NCBI GenBank assembly: GCA_034433995.1
Contig: DAOTZU010000237.1
Location: 1-6,154 of the forward strand
Direction: 5' to 3'
Origin: DAOTZU01 sp034433995
Lineage (GTDB): Bacteria; Chloroflexota; Anaerolineae; UBA1429
Length of the DNA: 6,154 nt
Positions 1-5,921 of the stretch are shown piece after piece (the first letter of the stretch is position 1; each line of letters opens with the position of its first letter). A program made the position numbers and the translations under genes. Under the pieces are notes generated by a model. The model was not told the DNA's origin, did no database searches, and saw only the letters and a list, made by a program, of their open reading frames with translations.

Positions 1-2493
1 GGGCGAAGGCGTCACCCGGCCGGAGCTGAGCACCAGATGTGGCCGACACAGCGGGTTCTCGTACTCGGCCGAGGCAAACTCGTATTGCACCGACGTACTG
101 CCCTCGCCCTTGATGATCACGCCATAATTGGAGCTGGGGTCCGCGATCCACGCGCGCACCAACGCGGTCAAATCAAAGGTGTACCAGGCGTTATCCTGGT
201 TCAGCCAGAGGGCGCTGACCGGTAGCGCATCGCGATCTACCCCCTCGCCGTTGCAGCCCGGCTGCACCCAATCGGCCACGCTGGAGGCCCGCTGCCAGGT
301 GGCCTCGGCGCTGACCCACGGGCGGCGCACAGGATAGACCTTGGCATAAAGATACCCCGCGTTGCTGCGCTTGGCCACGTACAGGTTCAGGTGGGCAGTG
401 GCGATCTCGGTCTGGGGATCCAGGCCGCTGAGGTCGAACTTGAGCAGGGCCGTGGCGATATCCCCTTGGCGCACCGCGAGGGTGAGCGCGCGGTCATAGT
501 TTGTGGTGGCATACCATTGGCTAAGATAGGTATCGCCGGTCGGGGCATAACGCTGGCCGCCGGGCAAGATGGTGGGCGTGGGGGCCGGGGTGGGGCTGGG
601 GGTGGCGGTGGGCCCCGCAGTGGCCGTGGGCGTAATGCTGGGATGCAGGGTTGGGGTGGGTGTGGAGGTCGCGGTGGCCGTCGGCGCGGGCGTGGGGAGG
701 GGCGGCGCCCCCCAGATGCCCGTCACCTCCACCATGTGGACGATCTCGTCGCCATCGCCGTTGCAAGAGAGGCGAAAATCCGCCCGACCATCGCCCAGGT
801 TGTTGTTGAAATAGGCATCGGTGAGGACAAAGGTGAAAGAGACCCACGTATCCGCCGGGCCAAGGCCCCCCCCCTTGCGCAGGGTCTGGGCGACCAGCTC
901 GCCCCGATAGTTCTTGTATTCCAACGAGAGCGTATCGGTGCCTCGATTGACAAAGATCACCTTGACCAGGTAGGAGACCCTGCCCCCCGGCTCGCTGTAG
1001 GGCTTTTGCCCCACATAGGGATAGCCATCGGCGATATCGAAATACATGTAGCGCTGGCCGTTGGCCTGATCGGTGCGGCGGGCCTGGCGCCCATAGATGT
1101 GGTTGCGCGCCGCTGCCGGGAGCTCCTCGCGCCAAAGGCGCACCGTGCCGCCTTCGGGCAGGTCCTGGCGGGTGAGCCAGAAGGTCCAATCGCCCATGTG
1201 GCCCGAGACGCCGCCCGTGCTCCAGGTTTGCATGGGATATTCGCTATCCCGCAGGACCGTCCAGACCGAAGGGGTATCTTGCAAGGTGCGGCCAAGGTGC
1301 GCGCCCACCCAACGCAGGATCTCGGGGCTGACCATGGTAAAGAAATCGGGGTGCAGATCTATGGCGTCCGGGTGATAGTGCAGCCCCGCCAAGAGCGCCC
1401 AATATTTCAGCTCCGCGCTGCCGAAACCGTATGGGGATTCGAGCCAGATGGGCAAGGTGGTGGAATAGGCGCGGATCATATCCCACGAGCCGACGAAACT
1501 TCCGTAACCCTGGTGGCTATCCAGGTCCACCCACATGCCCGAATGCTTGAGGCCGATGGGCGGGTTAAAGGTGGCGGCGTAATCGGAGGTGGCCTTGCGC
1601 ATCCCGCTGCCGCCGGGGGCGTTGTTGATAAAGATGGCCTTATTGGGAAAGGCCTGGCGATAGACCTCCATGGCCTTGTACACGTACTGGCCAAAGCGAT
1701 AGCGCACGCCGGGGAGGTTGGTATCCACCAGGGTATCCCAGTTGCAGTAGAAATCCTTGATCAGTTGGGTCTCGCCATCCAGGCCGGTGTTGATCACCAC
1801 CGAGGTGACCTGGGGATGGTTGTTGTAGCGCGCGCCAAAGGCGCGGACGAGGTCCCAATAGGCGTTTTGCCAGGTGGGGTTATCGTACATGGGCAGGACG
1901 GCCATCTTGTCGCAGCCATAGAGCACATAGCCCACCTTGCGCTCGTTCACCACGGGGCGCGGGTTCGTCGGGTTCTCCTGGTCAATGCGGTCGTAAACCC
2001 ACTGGGGCGTGGCATCGTAGAAAAAGATGTTCTCCCAGCCGGGGTAGCTGGTGCTGGAAATGTAGGGAAAGATCTGGATGACCACCGGCTTGGAGATCAC
2101 CTGGCCGTTGAGCAGCGTCACCGAGAGGCGGCGCTCCTTCTCCAGCTCACGGTCGATGAGGGACCAATCATAGACGCCCGGCGCGGGGTTGAGATCTTCC
2201 CACATGTAGAAATGGATCGAGCCGACGGGTCCCCATTCGGGGCGCAACGTCTGCCAGTCGTTACCCCAATCGAAGAAGCGATAAAGGATGGGGACGACGG
2301 TGGGGCTATTGGGTGGGATGGCCCCTGCAGCGCCGGCCGGAGGCGCGGGCGTCGCCGTCAAGAGAGCCTCGGCGTCCTGGGCCGGCGACAAGGCCGCCTG
2401 GCGCGCGGGCGCCGGCTCCCAAGCTTGGATCGCCGCTCCGCCCAAGAGGAGGAGGACAAACAAGATGCAGAATGCCGCAGGCCAATGTTTCAC
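1..2493 (-). CDS. Secreted multidomain glycoside-hydrolase-like protein with C-terminal DNRLRE/CBM96-like domain (partial, 3' end outside window)
   Basis: The frame is open from a GTG at 2493-2491 to the window edge (831 codons, no stop), so the C-terminus is missing. The start is fixed by GGGAG 7 nt upstream and an in-frame TGA at 2509-2511. Residues 1-24 are a signal peptide (KH, then a Leu/Val-rich core, cleavage probably after AIQA), so the protein is exported. Residues 25-62 are an Ala/Pro-rich linker. Residues about 63-425 look like a clan-A (beta/alpha)8 glycoside hydrolase: MWEDLNPAPGVYDWSLID (97-114) is the loop typical of GH42/GH35-like barrels. E241 (in LDGE) and E352 (in IWLES) sit where acid/base and nucleophile glutamates are expected; this is inference. 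Residues 426-596 are an unassigned, probably beta-sandwich region, followed by a Pro/Thr linker (598-642). Residues 646-831 match DNRLRE/CBM96-like domains (TYLSQWYATTNYD, ALLKFDL, AWYTFDLTALVRAWI). Substrate unknown. It could be a non-catalytic or surface-attached carbohydrate-binding protein. Confidence 0.88.
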   Translation of the reverse strand, partial: MKHWPAAFCILFVLLLLGGAAIQAWEPAPARQAALSPAQDAEALLTATPAPPAGAAGAIPPNSPTVVPILYRFFDWGNDWQTLRPEWGPVGSIHFYMWEDLNPAPGVYDWSLIDRELEKERRLSVTLLNGQVISKPVVIQIFPYISSTSYPGWENIFFYDATPQWVYDRIDQENPTNPRPVVNERKVGYVLYGCDKMAVLPMYDNPTWQNAYWDLVRAFGARYNNHPQVTSVVINTGLDGETQLIKDFYCNWDTLVDTNLPGVRYRFGQYVYKAMEVYRQAFPNKAIFINNAPGGSGMRKATSDYAATFNPPIGLKHSGMWVDLDSHQGYGSFVGSWDMIRAYSTTLPIWLESPYGFGSAELKYWALLAGLHYHPDAIDLHPDFFTMVSPEILRWVGAHLGRTLQDTPSVWTVLRDSEYPMQTWSTGGVSGHMGDWTFWLTRQDLPEGGTVRLWREELPAAARNHIYGRQARRTDQANGQRYMYFDIADGYPYVGQKPYSEPGGRVSYLVKVIFVNRGTDTLSLEYKNYRGELVAQTLRKGGGLGPADTWVSFTFVLTDAYFNNNLGDGRADFRLSCNGDGDEIVHMVEVTGIWGAPPLPTPAPTATATSTPTPTLHPSITPTATAGPTATPSPTPAPTPTILPGGQRYAPTGDTYLSQWYATTNYDRALTLAVRQGDIATALLKFDLSGLDPQTEIATAHLNLYVAKRSNAGYLYAKVYPVRRPWVSAEATWQRASSVADWVQPGCNGEGVDRDALPVSALWLNQDNAWYTFDLTALVRAWIADPSSNYGVIIKGEGSTSVQYEFASAEYENPLCRPHLVLSSGRVTPSP
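568..702 (-). other. Pro/Thr/Ala-rich interdomain linker coding segment
   Basis: Codons 598-642 of the secreted protein encode an almost pure Pro/Thr/Ala/Ser stretch (TPAPTATATSTPTPT and similar). It separates the central beta-rich region from the C-terminal DNRLRE-like domain. Such linkers are common in exported multidomain enzymes of Chloroflexota and are often glycosylated in other bacteria. On the plus strand the segment reads as a G-rich GTGGGG-like low-complexity tract. Confidence 0.8.
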
Positions 2494-2500
2494 CGTGGAT

Positions 2501-2505
2501 CTCCC
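2501..2505 (-). promoter_or_regulatory. Ribosome binding site deciding the GTG start of the secreted protein
   Basis: On the minus strand GGGAG lies 7 nt before the GTG at 2493. An ATG further upstream (2507-2505) is out of frame and meets TGA after five codons, so GTG is the only sensible start: it puts the hydrophobic signal peptide at the N-terminus. Confidence 0.75.
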
Positions 2506-2546
2506 ATGTCAAGCCCGCGCTCCAGGAGCGGCGGAATCTGGCAGGG

Positions 2547-2574
2547 ATTATAGCAGCTGGAGCGTTTCTGTCAA
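2547..2574 (-). promoter_or_regulatory. Sigma70-type promoter of the secreted hydrolase gene
   Basis: Read on the minus strand, TTGACA (2574-2569) and TATAAT (2552-2547) are both exact consensus hexamers separated by 16 bp. Transcription would start near 2540, giving a leader of about 47 nt before the GTG. Two perfect hexamers at near-optimal spacing directly upstream of the gene make this the most convincing promoter in the window. Confidence 0.85.
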
Positions 2575-2579
2575 CGCTC
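2560..2579. promoter_or_regulatory. Inverted repeat overlapping the -35 box; candidate operator
   Basis: GAGCGTT (2560-2566) and AACGCTC (2573-2579) form perfect 7-bp inverted arms around a 6-bp centre. The right arm and centre overlap the TTGACA box of the hydrolase promoter, so a bound dimer would block RNA polymerase. The regulator is not in this window. The centre is not the CG typical of LacI-family operators, so no family is assigned. Confidence 0.5.
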
Positions 2580-2648
2580 AGAAGTTCTAGCGCATGCGAT
2601 AAAAGCGCATAGAAAATCACAAAATGCATCCCCAGAGCTGATGGCTCA

Positions 2649-2658
2649 TACACATGTA
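2649..2658. promoter_or_regulatory. TACAnnTGTA cop-box-like site
   Basis: TACACATGTA matches exactly the TACAnnTGTA operator bound by CopY-type (BlaI/CopY family) copper repressors in Firmicutes. It lies 182 bp upstream of the copA start and 115 bp upstream of the -35 box, further away than classical CopY sites, which overlap the promoter. It is either a distal copper operator or a chance palindrome. No CopY homologue is visible here. Confidence 0.3.
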
Positions 2659-2715
2659 GCACCTTCAACCCCAAAACACGGGGCCAAATTTTACACCAAT
2701 TTTATGCTGGCCGGA

Positions 2716-2748
2716 CGGCAGACCTCGGTGCTCAACCGACGTCTGCTG
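2716..2748. repeat. Imperfect hairpin upstream of the copA promoter
   Basis: GCAGAC-C-TCGGT (2718-2729) pairs with ACCGA-C-GTCTGC (2735-2746) around the 5-nt loop GCTCA. One C/C mismatch interrupts an otherwise perfect 11-bp match; a G-T and a C-G pair extend it to 2716-2748. No T-run follows on either strand, so it is a poor terminator candidate. It ends 24 bp before the copA -35 box, which suits an operator or a structured element, but its role is unknown. Confidence 0.5.
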
Positions 2749-2772
2749 CGACATCCTCCCAGTCGCCTATTG

Positions 2773-2799
2773 TTGACAAAATTAGTTTGTTTGTATAAG
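2773..2799 (+). promoter_or_regulatory. Probable copA promoter
   Basis: TTGACA (2773-2778) is followed after 15 bp by TATAAG (2794-2799), or after 17 bp by TAAGAT (2796-2801). Start of transcription would be near 2806, leaving a leader of about 34 nt. The segment is strikingly AT-rich for this genome. The short spacer to the better -10 hexamer resembles promoters that need DNA distortion by MerR-type activators, although those usually have longer spacers (19-20 bp); this is only a note. Confidence 0.65.
2776..2790. promoter_or_regulatory. Small inverted repeat inside the copA promoter; candidate operator
   Basis: ACAAA (2776-2780) and TTTGT (2786-2790) are perfect 5-bp inverted arms with a 5-bp centre, located between the -35 and -10 boxes. 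A second TTTGT follows at 2790-2794. The position is right for a metal-responsive repressor, but the arms are short and AT-rich, so chance is a real possibility. Confidence 0.25.
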
Positions 2800-2824
2800 A
2801 TAAAGATGACTGCAGAGCCGGGCT

Positions 2825-2830
2825 GAGAGG
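2825..2830 (+). promoter_or_regulatory. Ribosome binding site deciding the copA start
   Basis: GAGAGG lies 9 nt before the ATG at 2840 but directly abuts the in-frame ATG at 2831. Normal spacing therefore favours 2840 (protein starting MTERKS) over 2831 (MGPMTERKS). Confidence 0.7.
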
Positions 2831-2839
2831 ATGGGACCC

Positions 2840-5293
2840 ATGACAGAGCGAAAAAGCGTCACCTTGGGGATCTTGGGCATGACCTGCGCCAGTTGCGCCC
2901 GCACGGTGGAGCGCGGCTTGCAGCGCGTGGAGGGCGTGGCCGAGGCCAACGTCAACCTGGCCACCGAGCGGGCCACGGTGACCTTTGACCCCACTGTGGT
3001 GCAGGTGGGAGATTTGATCCAGAAAATCCGCGAAAGCGGCTACGACGCCCAGGTGCAACGCACGATCCTGCCCATCGTGGGGATGACCTGCGCCGCCTGC
3101 GTGCGCCACGTGGAGCGGGCGCTCGGCAAAGTGGAGGGCGTCATCACGGTGAACGTCAACCTGGCCACCGAGCGGGCCACCGTGGAGTACCTCCCCACCA
3201 TCGCCACATTGGAGGCCATGCGCCGGGCCGTGCGCGAGGCGGGCTATGACGTGGCCCAAGAGGCCGAGACGCCGGAGGCGGCCGCGGCCGATCCTGAGGT
3301 GCAAAAGATGGTGGCGGCGCGCAAGCGCCTCTGGCGCGCTTGGGCCTTCACCGGGCCGGCCATGGTGCTCATGCTGCTGCACATGCTGTTCCACATCGCC
3401 TGGCCCAGCATGATGGCGGTGGAGGTGACCCTGATGGCCCTGGCGCTGCCGGTGCTGGTCTGGCCGGGCGGGGCCACCTTCCGCTCGGCCTGGAACGCCC
3501 TGCGCCACGGCCATGCCAACATGGACGTGCTCATCGCCATGGGCACGGCGGCCTCCTGGCTGAGCGGGCCCCTCTCGCTGGTGTTGCCCCTCTCCAGTTA
3601 TGCCGCCGTGGCGGCGATGATCATGGCCATCCACCTCACCGGGCGCTATATCGAGGCCAGCGCCAAGGGGCGCGCCTCCCAGGCGATCCGCAAGTTGCTG
3701 CAACTGGGGGCCAAGACAGCCCACGTGCTCATCGAGGGGCGGGAATACGAGTTGCCCATCTCCCAGGTGAAGGTAGGCGACCTGCTCATCGTGCGCCCCG
3801 GTGAGAAAATCCCCACCGATGGCGTGGTGACGCAGGGCGAGAGCGCCGTGGATGAATCCATGGCCACGGGGGAATCCATGCCCGTGGCCAAGGGACCGGG
3901 CGACCCGGTCATCGGCGCCACGGTGAACCAGACGGGCCTCTTGCAGATCCGGGCCACCCGGGTGGGCGCGGATACCTTCCTGGCCCAGGTCATCCGCCTG
4001 GTGGAGGAGGCCCAAGGCAGCAAGGTGCCCATCCAAGAGTTCGCCGACCGGGTGACGGCCGTCTTTGTGCCCATCGTCCTGGGCATCGCCGCGTTCACCT
4101 TTGTCCTGTGGCTATTGTTCGGCGGCTCGCTGAGGGGCATTTTGGTGGCGGCCCAAGGGGTGCTGCCCTGGGTGGATCCCGCCCTCTCGCCCCTCACCTT
4201 GGCGCTGGTGGCCACCATCGCGGTGCTGGTCATCGCCTGCCCCTGCGCGTTGGGCCTGGCCACCCCCACCGCGTTGATGGTGGGCAGCGGCCTGGGCGCG
4301 GAGAACGGCATCCTCATCCGCCAGGGCGCGGCCATCCAGACCATGCGCGAGGTCAAGACCATCGTGTTCGATAAAACCGGCACCCTGACCTTGGGCAAGC
4401 CCCAGGTGACCGACGTGGTGCCGCTGATGGGGACGGAACGGGAGCTGTTGTATTACGCCGCCTCGGCCGAGCAGGGCAGCGAACATCCCATCGGCAAGGC
4501 CATCGTGGAACGGGCCGCCCAGGCGGGGATCGCCCTGGCCGCGCCCACGGCGTTCGAGGCAGTGCAGGGCAGAGGGATCAGCGCACGGGTGGATGACCAT
4601 GCGGTGCTCATCGGCAACCCTCGGCTTCTTCAAGGGGCCGGTGTGGGCACGGAGGCCGGTCAGGAGGCGCTCACCCGCCTGGAGGCCGAGGCCAAGACGA
4701 CGATGCTCGTCGCGGTGGAGGGCAAGCTGGTCGGTCTGCTGGCCGTGGCCGACCCACTGAAGCCCGAGGCCGCCGAGGCCGTCCGTGCCCTTCACGCCCT
4801 GGGCCTGCGCACGGCCCTGCTCACCGGCGATAACCGCCGCACCGCCGAGGCCATCGCCCGGCAGGCTGGCATAGACCAGGTGGTGGCCGAGGTGCTGCCG
4901 GAGGGCAAGGTGGCCGAGGTGCGCCGCCTGCAAGGGATGTGGGGCCGGGTGGCCATGGTGGGCGACGGCATCAACGACGCGCCGGCCCTCACCCAGGCCG
5001 ACGTGGGCATCGCCATCGGCACGGGCACCGATATCGCCATCGAGGCGGCGGATATCACCCTGGTGCGGGGCGATCTGTGGGGCGTGGTGAGCGCCGTCAA
5101 GCTCTCCCGCGCCACCTTCCGCAAGATCCGCCAAAACCTCTTTTGGGCGTTTTTCTACAACCTGATCATGATCCCCTTGGCCATCCTGGGCCTGATGCAC
5201 CCGGCTTTGGCCGAGATCGCCATGGCGACCAGCTCCATCACCGTGGTGAGCAACGCCAACCTGCTGCGGCGGGCGGCCATCTGGGTGCGATGA
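2840..5293 (+). CDS. copA: Copper-exporting P1B-type ATPase CopA with two heavy-metal-associated domains
   Basis: This 817-aa inner-membrane pump uses ATP to expel Cu(I) (possibly Ag(I)) from the cytoplasm. Two N-terminal HMA domains carry the metal-binding pairs GMTCASC (C16, C19) and GMTCAAC (C84, C87). Eight membrane segments follow, roughly 168-188, 191-209, 228-249, 251-267, 405-427, 454-475, 763-784 and 786-806. All family motifs are present: GG kink 210-211, actuator TGES 343-346, transport-site CPC 467-469, phosphorylation DKTGT with D511, SEHP 547-550, GRG 577-579, TGDN 662-665, GDGIND 708-713, then YN 773-774 and MATSS (M795, S799), which define the Cu(I)-specific P1B-1 class. Length fits two-HMA CopA proteins. 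The gene stands alone: no chaperone copZ, CsoR, CopY or CueR gene is visible beside it. It diverges from the hydrolase gene, with its own promoter. An in-frame ATG at 2831 is less likely. Confidence 0.97.
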   Translation: MTERKSVTLGILGMTCASCARTVERGLQRVEGVAEANVNLATERATVTFDPTVVQVGDLIQKIRESGYDAQVQRTILPIVGMTCAACVRHVERALGKVEGVITVNVNLATERATVEYLPTIATLEAMRRAVREAGYDVAQEAETPEAAAADPEVQKMVAARKRLWRAWAFTGPAMVLMLLHMLFHIAWPSMMAVEVTLMALALPVLVWPGGATFRSAWNALRHGHANMDVLIAMGTAASWLSGPLSLVLPLSSYAAVAAMIMAIHLTGRYIEASAKGRASQAIRKLLQLGAKTAHVLIEGREYELPISQVKVGDLLIVRPGEKIPTDGVVTQGESAVDESMATGESMPVAKGPGDPVIGATVNQTGLLQIRATRVGADTFLAQVIRLVEEAQGSKVPIQEFADRVTAVFVPIVLGIAAFTFVLWLLFGGSLRGILVAAQGVLPWVDPALSPLTLALVATIAVLVIACPCALGLATPTALMVGSGLGAENGILIRQGAAIQTMREVKTIVFDKTGTLTLGKPQVTDVVPLMGTERELLYYAASAEQGSEHPIGKAIVERAAQAGIALAAPTAFEAVQGRGISARVDDHAVLIGNPRLLQGAGVGTEAGQEALTRLEAEAKTTMLVAVEGKLVGLLAVADPLKPEAAEAVRALHALGLRTALLTGDNRRTAEAIARQAGIDQVVAEVLPEGKVAEVRRLQGMWGRVAMVGDGINDAPALTQADVGIAIGTGTDIAIEAADITLVRGDLWGVVSAVKLSRATFRKIRQNLFWAFFYNLIMIPLAILGLMHPALAEIAMATSSITVVSNANLLRRAAIWVR
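2948..2976 (+). repeat. First copy of 29-bp identical direct repeat within copA (HMA domain 1)
   Basis: This 29-bp stretch encodes most of NVNLATERATV in the first metal-binding domain and is identical to 3152-3180. The copies are 204 bp (68 codons) apart, one HMA-domain unit, which points to internal duplication or gene conversion of the two domains. Confidence 0.9.
3152..3180 (+). repeat. Second copy of 29-bp identical direct repeat within copA (HMA domain 2)
   Basis: Identical to 2948-2976 and in the same reading frame. After one mismatch the identity resumes for GTG. Flanking sequence of the two domains differs more, so the identity is local. Confidence 0.9.
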
Positions 5294-5350
5294 GGCGGAA
5301 TCCAAGTGCGCGAACGACCTTACCTGGCAAGGCCCATCAGGCATCTGTCC

Positions 5351-5398
5351 GGGGGACCCGTTGGCCAGATCAAGCCAACACGGGCGATCCAAGCCCCC
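5351..5398. terminator. Possible shared hairpin between convergent copA and the toxin-antitoxin relic
   Basis: CCCGTTGG (5357-5364) pairs with CCAAC-ac-GGG (5375-5384, two bulged bases), and GGGGG (5351-5355) can pair with CCCCC (5394-5398) across an internal loop. It lies in the 118-bp gap between two convergent genes, where a bidirectional terminator would be expected. No T-run follows on either strand, so it does not meet the intrinsic-terminator standard. Nothing else was recognised in 5294-5411. Confidence 0.3.
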
Positions 5399-5411
5399 AG
5401 ACGTACCCCGT

Positions 5412-5621
5412 CTAGGTGTATTCGTACACGGGCACTTGGATCATGCGCTTGGGGCGATGCCGCTGCCAGATAATCTGCTGCAAACGTTCCACCGTCTCCG
5501 GAGCAAACAATTGCTCCCCCGTTTCCACGTTCACCCGCGCAGGCACATTCTCAATGACGATGAGTTGTCCCTGGAGATCGAGCATATAGGTCACTTTTCT
5601 TTCGACCAAATGCTCATGCCA
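5412..5621 (-). pseudogene. YgiT-type antitoxin-like tail fused in frame to the truncated VapC gene
   Basis: From about residue W75 of the open frame (counting from the TTG at 5843) to the TAG at 5412-5414, the sequence no longer resembles a PIN domain. The run LVERKVTYMLDL, then IVIENVPARV, ETGEQLFAPETVERLQ and the ending PKRMIQVPVYEY, resembles the YgiT-type (MqsA-like) zinc-finger antitoxin family, known as small antitoxins with CxxC pairs. Here no cysteine is present: the N-terminal CxxC part is missing, and the second site reads VNVETGE where the family usually has Cys. There is no good ribosome binding site for a separate start; the nearest in-frame candidates are TTG at 5609 and ATG at 5585. 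It is most likely a relic joined to the toxin gene by deletion. An independent small protein is possible but unsupported. Assignment rests on motif memory only. Confidence 0.55.
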
Positions 5622-5921
5622 TAAGCGGTCAAAGGGATCCCCATGATGCACCGGCAGATCGCTCAAAGCCAAGACATGGGGCAGGATGATGGGCAAAATT
5701 GCTACTTGATTCGTTTTCTGTTGGTTAGCAATGATGTCTTTTAAGGGCAGCTGGAGTTTCAGCTTGCCTAACTGAAGCTTGATCTGCATCTCCCAGCTGC
5801 TGACGACGCTCACTATAAGGAGATTCTCCGGATTCTGACACAAGGCGAGCGCTCATGGGGAAAGCCTGGAGGGCTCACTATCCCACCAGATAAACGCGTG
5901 CGTATCCAACAGAAGCTTCAT
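5622..5921 (-). pseudogene. VapC-family PIN-domain toxin gene, interrupted by a nonsense codon and lacking its C-terminus
   Basis: VapC toxins are PIN-domain ribonucleases that cleave RNA when freed from their antitoxin. The ATG at 5921-5919 overlaps the antitoxin stop by 4 bp (ATGA), the classic coupled arrangement. The first 22 codons read MKLLLDTHAFIWWDSEPSRL plus SP, with the first catalytic Asp at residue 6, then TGA (5855-5853) ends translation. Beyond it the same frame continues the family pattern without a shift: ALALCQNPENLL, VSSWEMQIK (acidic E44), LPVHHGDPFDRL (D95, D98). A single CGA-to-TGA change would explain the stop. After DPFDRL the last 25-30 residues of the usual 125-130, including the final acidic strand, are absent and replaced by a YgiT-like sequence. 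An open frame can be read from TTG 5843, but it lacks D6 and has no evident ribosome binding site. A working toxin is unlikely. Confidence 0.85.

Noticed and set aside
866..874. Apparent frameshift at the C run in the hydrolase gene
   Set aside because: Careful count gives nine C, which keeps the frame; the protein reads on sensibly (ADTWVSFTFVLTD) into the linker and last domain.
521..1189. 222-codon minus-strand frame inside the hydrolase gene
   Set aside because: It is in another frame on the same strand as the real gene and yields a Pro/His/Arg-rich sequence; the true frame is continuous through this stretch.
391..2553. 720-codon open frame on the plus strand
   Set aside because: It lies antisense to the secreted hydrolase gene, which has a signal peptide, promoter, ribosome binding site and domain sequence. 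The plus-strand product is a low-complexity Gly/Ala/Arg/His-rich shadow caused by GC-rich third positions.
2641..2826. 61-codon plus-strand frame upstream of copA
   Set aside because: No ribosome binding site, no family resemblance, and it covers the cop-box-like site, hairpin and copA promoter.
2732..4036. 434-codon minus-strand frame opposite copA
   Set aside because: Same reason: antisense shadow, and it would run through the copA promoter region.
4112..5392. 426-codon minus-strand frame opposite copA
   Set aside because: His/Gly/Arg-rich antisense shadow of a complete, motif-perfect CopA; no ribosome binding site or family resemblance.
5361..5624. 87-codon plus-strand frame opposite the YgiT-like tail
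   Set aside because: No ribosome binding site or recognisable domain; the minus strand carries the recognisable sequence.
5853..5855. Recoding of TGA (alternative code or selenocysteine) in the PIN gene
   Set aside because: copA and the antitoxin both end in TGA, the position corresponds to a plain residue in the family, and no selenocysteine element is evident.
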